Shown: one piece after another, positions 24,238-31,800 of the stretch
How the letters are laid out: each line of letters starts with the position of its first letter
Position numbering within the stretch: the stretch's first letter is position 1
From: Cellulomonas sp. P24
Lineage (GTDB): Bacteria; Actinomycetota; Actinomycetes; Actinomycetales; Cellulomonadaceae
DNA: 64,000 nucleotides
Direction of reading: 5' to 3'
Assembly (NCBI RefSeq): GCF_024704385.1
Contig: NZ_JAJDFX010000002.1
Span: 1,984,001-2,048,000, forward strand
Made by a program: the position numbers and the translations under genes
Notes under the pieces: model-generated
The model's input: the letters and a program-made list of their open reading frames with translations, nothing else
Told to the model about the DNA's origin: nothing
Databases searched by the model: none

Positions 24238-25956
24238 GTGACCGTCAGTCTCGGGCACCTACGAGGCGGCACGCTGCCGTCAGAGGCCCGCACGCGCCTC
24301 CGCGAGCTCCTCCGCGGCTGGGTCGTCGTCCTGACGCTCATGGTCGCGACGGACATCCTCGTCGTCTCCACCAACCAGGCCCCGCAGGCGTATCTCGCGG
24401 CGTTCCTCGTCATCGCGGGGATCGGCGTCGTCGCCCGGTGGAGCACCTTCGCGGTGCTGGTCGGCTACGTCGTCATCCGGTTCGCCGCAGTCGGCGACCG
24501 CTCCTACACGGCCTGGCTGCTCGCCGCGTGCGGCGTCGCCTTCGCCTCGTGGAGGTACAGCGCACACGTCAGCGAGCGGCAGCGGCGACGGCACGCCGAG
24601 CTCGAGCACCTCGCGACGCACGACGAGCTCACCGGGCTCCCGGTCCGGTCCCGCCTGCGATCGGTCGCCACCGAGCTCGTCCCCGAGGTGACCACGTCGC
24701 TGACCCTCGCGATCGTGGATCTCGACCGGTTCGTCGAGATCAGCAGGACGCTCGGGCGCGAGCTCGGCGACGACCTGATCGTCGAGATCGCCACCAGGAT
24801 CGTCCGCGCGGTACGACCGCAGGACGTCGTCGGTCGGCTCGGACCCAGCCAGTTCGGGGTGCTGCTCCCCGACGCCACCCTCCCGTTCGCCCGGTCCATC
24901 GTCGAGGCGGTCCGCCGGCAGGTCACCACGACGATGAACCTCGGTGGCGTCGACGTCGGCGTCGAGGCGACCGTCGGCATCGCCCAGTGGTCGACCCCCA
25001 CGTCCGGGAGCCCGGCGGCCGAGCCGGATCGCGTCGTCGCCGACCTGCTGCGCCAGGCAGAGATCGCGGTTCACGAGGCCAAGAACCAGCTCGCCCCCGC
25101 AGCGGTCTACGACGTGGCCGTCGAGGCGCACAGCGCCGACCGGCTCGAGCTGCTCGCCGAGCTCCGCGAGGCGATCGACACCCGCTCCCTCTCGGTGCGG
25201 TACCAGCCCGTGCTCGACCTCGACACGTCGCACGTGCGGTGCGTCGAAGCGCTGGTGCACTGGCAGCACCCGACCCGCGGGCTGCTGACGCCCCGGGAGT
25301 TCGTCCCTCTCGCGGAGGCCACAGCCCTCAGCGGCCCGCTGACCACCCTCGTCCTGGACCTCACCCTCGCCCAGTCCGCGGTGCTCGCCTCGACCGGGCG
25401 CCCCGTCGAGATGTCCGTCAACATCTCGCCTCGCACCCTGCTCGCGACCGGGTTCGCCGCCCAGGTCCTCGAGGCCCTCGATCGTCATGAGGTCTCCCCC
25501 GCCATGCTGCGCCTCGAGATCACCGAGGCCGGGTTGCACGCCGACCCGTTCGGGGCACGCGCCGTCCTGCAGCGACTGACCGACCACGGCATCAAGGTGT
25601 CGATCGACGACTTCGGTGCCGGGTACTCCTCACTCACGCACCTGCGCGACCTGCCCGTCGACGAGCTCAAGATCGACCGAGGGTTCGTGACCGGGCTGGC
25701 GACCACCGCGGCGGACAGCACCGGTGGCGACCCGATGGTCGTCCGTGCCGCGGCACTCCTCGGCCACACGTTGGGGATGACCGTCGTCGCCAAGGGCGCC
25801 GAGACCTCCGCAACCGTCGAGACCGTCAAGCTGCTGGGCTGCGACTGCGTGCAGGGGTACTTCCTCGCGCGACCGATGGACCCTGAGCGCCTGCTTCACT
25901 ACCTCGGGCCGCAGACGGCGCGGTTCTTCAGCCCTGGTGGGCGGTCGTCACGGTGA
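24238..25956 (+). CDS. Membrane GGDEF/EAL protein with degenerate catalytic motifs (probable c-di-GMP receptor)
   Basis: 572 residues from GTG 24238, which has GAGGA 5 nt upstream; the upstream GTG at 24184 would fall on the -10 of the putative promoter. Three or four membrane helices (about 22-110) precede a GGDEF domain whose motif is RLGPSQF (about residue 200), so cyclase activity is unlikely. The EAL domain keeps EAL (near 337), SIDDFGAGYSSL and KIDRGF, but the motif that is normally AEGVET reads AKGAET with K519 in place of the catalytic glutamate. The Gln further on (CVQGYF) is kept. Both domains therefore look inactive and may bind c-di-GMP as a sensor. Its 3' end overlaps the convergent sigma-factor gene by 29 bp. 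Confidence 0.85.
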   Translation: MTVSLGHLRGGTLPSEARTRLRELLRGWVVVLTLMVATDILVVSTNQAPQAYLAAFLVIAGIGVVARWSTFAVLVGYVVIRFAAVGDRSYTAWLLAACGVAFASWRYSAHVSERQRRRHAELEHLATHDELTGLPVRSRLRSVATELVPEVTTSLTLAIVDLDRFVEISRTLGRELGDDLIVEIATRIVRAVRPQDVVGRLGPSQFGVLLPDATLPFARSIVEAVRRQVTTTMNLGGVDVGVEATVGIAQWSTPTSGSPAAEPDRVVADLLRQAEIAVHEAKNQLAPAAVYDVAVEAHSADRLELLAELREAIDTRSLSVRYQPVLDLDTSHVRCVEALVHWQHPTRGLLTPREFVPLAEATALSGPLTTLVLDLTLAQSAVLASTGRPVEMSVNISPRTLLATGFAAQVLEALDRHEVSPAMLRLEITEAGLHADPFGARAVLQRLTDHGIKVSIDDFGAGYSSLTHLRDLPVDELKIDRGFVTGLATTAADSTGGDPMVVRAAALLGHTLGMTVVAKGAETSATVETVKLLGCDCVQGYFLARPMDPERLLHYLGPQTARFFSPGGRSSR

Positions 25957-28900
25957 GGACCCCGATCAGGTACTGATCGCCGGACGTCGACGCCACGACG
26001 GTGTTGACCCCCGCGGTGAGCGTCGCGGGCGCAAACCCCTTCGCATCCACCCCGAGCGAGTTCACGTCGGAGGACCCGATCGCGGTCGAGTCGAACGCGT
26101 TGTCCGCCGCCCCGAGGCTGGTCGTCCCTGTCGACGGATTCCAGCGCAACGGCGTCAGCGCCGTCCCGTTGAGGCCCAGCTTGTCGCCCGACGTCCCCTG
26201 GTCACCCTCCCAAGCCACCACCCCGAGCCGGACGGGCTGCTGCGCCAGGCCACGGAACGCGAACGGCACCGAGCTGTTCGAGGCGACCCACGCCCCGCCG
26301 TCGTACACCGTGACGTCGCCGGTGCCACCGGAGTACACGACCACGAGGGCCCAGCCCGCGTAGTAGGTCGGCGACGGGTCCGTGGCCCCGACCGGCAGGG
26401 CGATGTCCGCCACCGACCAGGTCCCGCTGCCGGCAGCAGCCACCTGGGAGGTCACGTCCGCGAACGACTGGTAGTACGAGCGGCCCCCGGAGTCCGTCAC
26501 CTTCGCGACGACCGTCCCGCTGACGTCCCGGTACCCGGCGTCACCCGGCCCCCGGAGCCGCGCGTTGGTCAGCGGGGCACCGAAGGTCTGCGCCGGACCG
26601 GCGTTCGCCGACCAGTACAGACCCGCGAACGTGACCGTCCGCCCGGCAGGGACCGTGAGCGTCGACGAGGACGACGTCTGCGTCCCGCCCGCGGCGTTGA
26701 GCGGCACCATCGTGAGGCTGTTGTTGTTCCCCGACCGCGTGCCGTCGAGGATGTCGGTGCAGGTGGCGGAGGGTGCGCACGTGAGGAGCGGGGCACCGAT
26801 CTCGGTCACGTCCGACGCAGCGGACGACGTGTACCGCGGCGCCAGGCCACCGTCGGCGATGCTCGCCACGAGGTGCTGCTCGACCGGGACGAGACCGTCC
26901 GCCCGGATGCTGAGCAGCAGGTCGGCGACCCCGGCGGCACTCGGCTTGAGCCCGATCTCGACCGGCACCTCGGCACCGACGGCCAGGTCCCCGAGCGCGC
27001 ACGTCACGGTGGCGGTCGCGGTGCCGGTCGTCGTGCACGGCGTCGCACCGACCCGGCTCGTGTCGAGGTCGATGCCTGACGGCAGGACCACGTCGGCAAC
27101 CACGTGGTGCGCGACGGCGTCCCCGGTGTTCACCACCGTGAACGTGACCGTCCCGGACCTGCCGGCGGACAGCGCCGCGAGCGGTGCCGGGTTGCCGAAC
27201 TCGAGCACCGGGGCCGGGGCGGGAAGCTGCGTCGTCGTCACGGTCGCTGCCGCCGACGGTGCCACCGTGCCGTCACGGAACGCCACCGCGGTGAGTACGC
27301 CTGTCGGCTGCTGGAGGGCGGCCTCAGTCGCGACGAGGGTGGGTGTCAGGTCGAGCGACGCACCGACCTCGAGGGTCGGCCGCCGGCAGTCGATCGTCCC
27401 GTCGGATCCCGCGGTGCAGGTCCAGCCGGTCGGCTGTGCGGCCGACGGGTCCAGGCCGACGCCGGCCGGCGGCGTGATCACCACGTCGATGCCGTGCAGC
27501 TCCGGGCCGGACACGTGCTGCACCGTGAGCTGGACCGGCGTCGGGACACCGATGGCAAGGCTCGCGGTGCTCGGGGCCTTCACCGCGAGCTCGCCGGGCG
27601 ACGGCACCACGGCCAGGACGGCGTCGCCGAGGGCCGGCGCGCTCGATCCGGTCCACGTGAGCGCGCGACCGACTCGCAGCGTCGGCGACGGGGCCGCGAG
27701 CACCCGGGTGTCCGCGACGGCCGTCAGGGCCAGTGCCGGCGTGACGGCGTCCGGGCCGAGCGACGGGTACGAGCACGTCAACGCCGCCGCACCCCCGATG
27801 ACCGGCCCCTGGTCGGGTACGCACGTCCACCCGGCGTCGGCCGCACCCGCAGCGTCGAGCGTCAGCCCCTCCGGTACCGAGAGGGCGAGCGACAGGGCCG
27901 TCGCGGTCTGACCGCCGACGTTCGACACCGTCCACGTCAGCGGCTGCGGCTCGGCCGCGGTGAATGCGTCCACCGTCGGGTCCGTCACCATCAGGACCGC
28001 CGGCATGGTCGTCACGTGCGCCGGCACGTTCAGGCGGGTGGGGGCGATCCCGGAACCGCTGAGGTCGAGCACGACCGTCCCGTCGCCGCCCGCCGTCTTC
28101 ACCACCTCGAGCTTCACCGTCAGGTGGGTCACCGCTCCGCCCGCCAGCTCGGGGAGCCGACAGGTCATCGAGCCGGCCGTGGTCGTGATGCACGTCCAGC
28201 CCACGGTCGGCAGGGTGCCGATCCGGACCGAGCGACCCACGCCGCCGACGACGACGTCTCCCTGGGCGCCGGCCACCGGACTCACTCCCGGTGGGAGCGT
28301 CAGCACGGCGACGAGGTCCGTCGCGGTCGACTGGCCGCTGTTCTGCAGTCCGATGCTCACGGACGTCGAGGTCCCGGCCGACAGCTCGACCGCGAGCTGG
28401 GAGGACACCACCGTGATGCTCGCCGGTGTCAGGACGGGATCCTGGGTCGGGCTCGCGGTCGGCGTCGTGGTGGTCGGTGTGGTGGTCGTCGTCGTTGTCG
28501 TGCCGGTGCTCGCGCCCGTGCCTGGCACGGTCGACCCGGTGGGCGGTGCCGTCGTCGCGGGCGCGGTCGGCTGCTCCGTGGGCACGGTCTCGGCGACCGA
28601 TGCGCCTGCTGGTGGCGTCGCGCCCGGTGCCACCGCACCGGCGGACGGTGCAGCGGCCGAGCTCACGTGGGCCGTCCCCCCGGTCCCCGGGAGCAGCCCG
28701 AGCGCCCCGGCGGTGACGAGACCGCCCACCACGATCACTCCGGCGAGCGCCGCTGCGATGGCTCCGCCGGACAACGAGCCGAGGAACGCGAGGATGCCTC
28801 CGCCGCTCGCCGCGACCCCTGCGGTGGCACCGACCGACGCCGCTGCACCGGCCGCGACACCTCCCGAGCCGGCCCCTCCCGACGCGGCCCCGCCGAGCGC

Positions 28901-29896
28901 GCCTGCCCCCGAGGCGGCGACGCCTGCGCCGACGAGCGAGCCCGTCGACGCCGCCGCGCTGGCCGCAGCGCCTCCCGACGCGGTGCCCGCGGCCACGGTG
29001 CCGCCCTCCGCCGCCGCACCGCCTGCCGCACTTCCCCCGGCCGCCCCCTGACCGGCCGCGCCGGCCCCGGCGGCCAGACCACCCGCGACCGGGAGTCCCT
29101 TCGCAAGCGCCGACAGCCCGGCGAGGCCGAGGACGAGGGGCGCGATGACGGTCCGCATGCCGTGGTTGACGTCGCCGAGCTCGAGCAGCAGCGCCCGGCA
29201 GTCCTCGCACGACTCGAGGTGCTCCTGGACCTGCGCGGTCTCGCGCCTCGCGAGCCCACCACGTACGTACGCACCGAGCTTGTCCGCGCAGGGTCGGCAG
29301 GCGTCGGTCGGCGGCGCCTGCAGGTGCTCCTGGAGGTAGGCCTGCCGCAGTCCCTCGCGGGCACGGTAGGACAACGCCGCGACGCCGTTCGCCGTCAGAC
29401 CCAGCAGCGGGGCGATCTGCGCCGGTGAGAGGCTCTCGACCTCGGTGTACCAGAGGACGGCCTGCCAGCGTTCCGGGAGCGTGGCGTACGCACGGGACAC
29501 GACGTTGCGCTCGAAGCCCGCCATCGCGGGTTCCTCCGTCGACGCGGCCATCCCGAGCCCGGACTCGAAGGTCTCGACGTCGTCCGTCGGGGCCACGCGA
29601 CGCAGGCCGTCCTTCCGGGTCATCGCGAGGCGGCGGACCACGGTGAACAGGTAGGCGCGGAAGGCGACGTCCGGCCCGCCGCCGTACTGGAACACCGAGA
29701 ACACCTTGGTGAAGGCCTCGGAGACCACGTCCTCGGCGTCAGCAACCGACGTGGAATACTGTCGCGCGACCACGAGCGCGGCCCCGGCGTGACGTTCGTA
29801 GAGCGCGGCAAAGGCAGCGGAATCGCCTCCGCGGGCAGCAGCGATCAGCTCGGCGTCTCCGAGCACCTCGCCACCGACGCGAGCGTCGCTGGTCAC
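25928..29896 (-). CDS. ECF sigma factor fused to zinc-finger anti-sigma domain, membrane segment and DUF11-type surface region
   Basis: 1322 residues in one frame from GTG 29894-29896 (AAGGAG 9 nt upstream). Sigma-2 at about 12-95 (DAEDVVSEAFTKVF), sigma-4 at 132-190 (LPERWQAVLWYTEVESLSP, HTH AQIAPLLGLTANGVAAL). Zinc-finger anti-sigma-like region at 198-240 with C200-x-x-C203 and H226-x3-C230-x-x-C233. Gly/Ala-rich region to about 370, a membrane helix at about 376-402, a Thr/Pro linker to about 505, then four DUF11-like repeats, each with a Cys pair (GWTC... and ...C-R/S/A-x-P/L), and a C-terminal domain of DUF3344/adhesin flavour (FAGLYWSANA, YYAGWALVVVYSG). It reads as a sigma factor tethered to the membrane by its own extracellular sensor. 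Release would need proteolysis. A GGAAAT/CCATAG promoter-like pair lies at 29952-29978. Confidence 0.85.
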   Translation of the reverse strand: MTSDARVGGEVLGDAELIAAARGGDSAAFAALYERHAGAALVVARQYSTSVADAEDVVSEAFTKVFSVFQYGGGPDVAFRAYLFTVVRRLAMTRKDGLRRVAPTDDVETFESGLGMAASTEEPAMAGFERNVVSRAYATLPERWQAVLWYTEVESLSPAQIAPLLGLTANGVAALSYRAREGLRQAYLQEHLQAPPTDACRPCADKLGAYVRGGLARRETAQVQEHLESCEDCRALLLELGDVNHGMRTVIAPLVLGLAGLSALAKGLPVAGGLAAGAGAAGQGAAGGSAAGGAAAEGGTVAAGTASGGAAASAAASTGSLVGAGVAASGAGALGGAASGGAGSGGVAAGAAASVGATAGVAASGGGILAFLGSLSGGAIAAALAGVIVVGGLVTAGALGLLPGTGGTAHVSSAAAPSAGAVAPGATPPAGASVAETVPTEQPTAPATTAPPTGSTVPGTGASTGTTTTTTTTPTTTTPTASPTQDPVLTPASITVVSSQLAVELSAGTSTSVSIGLQNSGQSTATDLVAVLTLPPGVSPVAGAQGDVVVGGVGRSVRIGTLPTVGWTCITTTAGSMTCRLPELAGGAVTHLTVKLEVVKTAGGDGTVVLDLSGSGIAPTRLNVPAHVTTMPAVLMVTDPTVDAFTAAEPQPLTWTVSNVGGQTATALSLALSVPEGLTLDAAGAADAGWTCVPDQGPVIGGAAALTCSYPSLGPDAVTPALALTAVADTRVLAAPSPTLRVGRALTWTGSSAPALGDAVLAVVPSPGELAVKAPSTASLAIGVPTPVQLTVQHVSGPELHGIDVVITPPAGVGLDPSAAQPTGWTCTAGSDGTIDCRRPTLEVGASLDLTPTLVATEAALQQPTGVLTAVAFRDGTVAPSAAATVTTTQLPAPAPVLEFGNPAPLAALSAGRSGTVTFTVVNTGDAVAHHVVADVVLPSGIDLDTSRVGATPCTTTGTATATVTCALGDLAVGAEVPVEIGLKPSAAGVADLLLSIRADGLVPVEQHLVASIADGGLAPRYTSSAASDVTEIGAPLLTCAPSATCTDILDGTRSGNNNSLTMVPLNAAGGTQTSSSSTLTVPAGRTVTFAGLYWSANAGPAQTFGAPLTNARLRGPGDAGYRDVSGTVVAKVTDSGGRSYYQSFADVTSQVAAAGSGTWSVADIALPVGATDPSPTYYAGWALVVVYSGGTGDVTVYDGGAWVASNSSVPFAFRGLAQQPVRLGVVAWEGDQGTSGDKLGLNGTALTPLRWNPSTGTTSLGAADNAFDSTAIGSSDVNSLGVDAKGFAPATLTAGVNTVVASTSGDQYLIGVLTVTTAHQG

Positions 29897-30033
29897 TGCC
29901 GTTGTCTCCTTCGTGCGGGAATTCGGTGTTCGTCCCGCGTGTCCTGGTTCCCTATGGTCCCCCGAGCGGGTGATTTCCGGAAGCCTGACCGGATCTCGCG
30001 TCATGGCGGGCGCTCTGCTCGCTCTCATCGCAC

Positions 30034-30804
30034 GTGACCACTTCGGGGCCCGGGACGTCGGCGCGTCCGCCGCAGCTGCGCGAGCAGTGGCGTGTCGAGA
30101 GCACGGAGTCGGTCTGGATCCGGCCCGCAGACTGGTACCACCCGGCGGTCGATGCGCTGGTCGAGGCCGTGGAGCAGGGCGCGGTGCCGGTGGCGGTCGC
30201 GGAGCGTCTGGGTGAGGTCCGTGCGACCGACGGTGTCGGGATCAACGAGGCCATCGACGACCTGACGTGCCTGTACCGCTCGCTCGGCAGCGCCGAGCCG
30301 CCGTTGGCCCTCGTCCGCGCCCTGTGCGCCGGGTGGGCGTCCGCGCAGGCGTCGACGGTGGTCCTGGGGACGTGCATCGACCCGGAGTCGGGGCTGCCGA
30401 CCCGCGAGTACCTGATCGTGCGGCTCGGAGAGCTCTACGGTGCGGCGGCGCGCGCGGGGACCACCCCGACCTCGACGCACGGACTCGTCCTCATCGACGT
30501 GAGCACGGCCGGCGTCTCACCCTGGACCCGGATGGCGTGCGCGGCGGCGATCGGTGCGGCCCTCGGCGACGCGTACGGCGACGGTCGCCCGGTGGCGTCG
30601 CTGGGTGCGGGGCTGTTCGCCGTGGTCGTCGAGCGCGACGAGAACCTGGGGTCGCACGCCGCCCTGCTGCGCGACCGGATCCATCACCAGGCAGCCCTGT
30701 TCGACATCGAGGCGTTGATGCGGAACCCTGCGCGCATCTGGATCGAGGGCCTCCCCTCGACCCACGAGGCCGCCACGATGCTCCTCATGCACGCCCGAGG
30801 CTGA
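30034..30804 (+). CDS. Pseudo-GGDEF domain protein, divergent from the sigma-factor gene
   Basis: 256 residues from GTG 30034 (weak ribosome site). The N-terminal 115 residues are helical and unrecognised (WIRPADWYHPAVDALVEAVEQG). The C-terminal half follows the outline of a GGDEF domain: DPESGLPTREYLIVRL matches the usual D-x-L-T-G-L-P-N-R start, and SLGAGLFAVVVERD occupies the place of RLGGDEFAVLL, but all catalytic residues are missing. It should not make c-di-GMP, and may act by protein contact. It shares a 137-bp intergenic region with the ECF sigma fusion, so a joint function is suggested by position only. Confidence 0.6.
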   Translation: MTTSGPGTSARPPQLREQWRVESTESVWIRPADWYHPAVDALVEAVEQGAVPVAVAERLGEVRATDGVGINEAIDDLTCLYRSLGSAEPPLALVRALCAGWASAQASTVVLGTCIDPESGLPTREYLIVRLGELYGAAARAGTTPTSTHGLVLIDVSTAGVSPWTRMACAAAIGAALGDAYGDGRPVASLGAGLFAVVVERDENLGSHAALLRDRIHHQAALFDIEALMRNPARIWIEGLPSTHEAATMLLMHARG

Positions 30805-30808
30805 CCCC

Positions 30809-30881
30809 CCCTCGGTCAAGTGGCGCGTTCTGCCGCGACACGCCCGCGTGTCGCGCGCAGAACGCGCCACTTGACCGAGGG
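30809..30881. repeat. Long intergenic palindrome, family 2 copy 1
   Basis: Inverted repeat of about 34 bp per arm with one single-base bulge and a 2-nt loop, starting 5 nt after the preceding stop. Outer arms contain GGTCAAGTGGCGCGTTCTG; the inner core GCGACACGCCCGCGTGTCGC (30834-30853) is identical to the core of the palindrome at 50465-50531. It may act as a terminator here, but the shared core argues for a repeat family. Just downstream ACGCATATC occurs twice in tandem (30891-30908). Confidence 0.75.
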
Positions 30882-30987
30882 ACGGGCGTGACGCATATCA
30901 CGCATATCTCTCCAGCGGATCGCAGATCAGCAAAGACTTGGCCACGATCGACGTGACACGTTCGTCACTTCGTCATATGTTCGCCAG

Positions 30988-31695
30988 ATGACTACCGTCT
31001 CCGAAGCCACCGGTCTGACCGATCCGCACGGAGCACCCGGACCGCTGCTGGCCTCAGGGACCTGGTCGGACGTCTTCATCCTCGACGGCGAGCGCCTGCT
31101 CCGCCGCAACCGGCACCGCGACGTCAGCGCGCGTGAGGTCGAGCTGCTCCAGCTCGTCAGCGACGCCGGGTTCCCCGCACCGACCCCGTTCTCCGTCGAC
31201 GGACCTGACCTGGTCCTCGAGCGGCTGCACGGTCCGACCCTGCTCCAGTCGCTCGCCGCCGGCGAGACGCGGCTGAGCGTGGGCGCGCAGATGCTCGCAG
31301 ACCTCCACCACCGCCTGCACGCCGTTACTCCGCCCGCCGACGCCGAGCCGGGACAGGTCGTCCTCCACCTGGACCTGCATCCGGCCAACGTCATCCTCAC
31401 CGAGACGTACGGGCCGGCGCTGATCGACTGGACCGGCGCGGCGCTCGGCCACCCGGACCTCGATCTGGCGGTGACGGCCGTCGTGCTGGCCGAGGTCGCC
31501 GTCGACGACGAGATCGAGTACGCCCGCGGGGCGCGCGCCCTGCTTCAGGCCTTCCTCTCCGAGTGCGGAGGCGATCCTGTCGCGCACCTCGACGACGCCG
31601 TCCGGTCGCGACTGTCGAACCGTGTGCTCGACCAGGACGAGCGGGCGCTGCTGCCGGCAGCCGCCGACCTCGTCCGTCAGGTCGTGCACGCCTGA
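30988..31695 (+). CDS. Aminoglycoside phosphotransferase-fold (APH/choline kinase-like) kinase
   Basis: 235 residues. Kinase-like motifs: the catalytic loop HLDLHPANVI (canonical H-x-D-x-x-x-x-N) and metal-binding DWTGA, with an N-terminal lobe LLASGTWSDVFILDGERLLRRNR. It likely phosphorylates a small metabolite; drug resistance should not be assumed. A -10-like TATGTT (30977-30982) only six nt before the ATG suggests a leaderless transcript, and GTGACACGTTCGTCAC just upstream (about 30953-30968) is a possible operator. Alone between two c-di-GMP-type genes. Confidence 0.75.
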   Translation: MTTVSEATGLTDPHGAPGPLLASGTWSDVFILDGERLLRRNRHRDVSAREVELLQLVSDAGFPAPTPFSVDGPDLVLERLHGPTLLQSLAAGETRLSVGAQMLADLHHRLHAVTPPADAEPGQVVLHLDLHPANVILTETYGPALIDWTGAALGHPDLDLAVTAVVLAEVAVDDEIEYARGARALLQAFLSECGGDPVAHLDDAVRSRLSNRVLDQDERALLPAAADLVRQVVHA

Positions 31696-31702
31696 CGACG
31701 CC

Positions 31703-31787
31703 GGCTCGACCGCTCCGGCGGCTCGACCGCTCCGGCGGCTCGACCGCTTCGCCGTCTCGACCGCTCCGCCGTCTCGACCGCTCCGGA
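31703..31787. repeat. Five tandem 17-bp repeats
   Basis: Units of the form GGCTCGACCGCTCCGGC start at 31703, 31720, 31737, 31754 and 31771; the last three have drifted by a few bases. The array fills the gap between two convergent genes. Confidence 0.8.
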
Positions 31788-31800
31788 CCTCGACGACGCC

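Noticed and set aside
30988-31695. Aminoglycoside resistance gene
   Set aside because: Only the general APH fold is visible; many such kinases act on metabolites.
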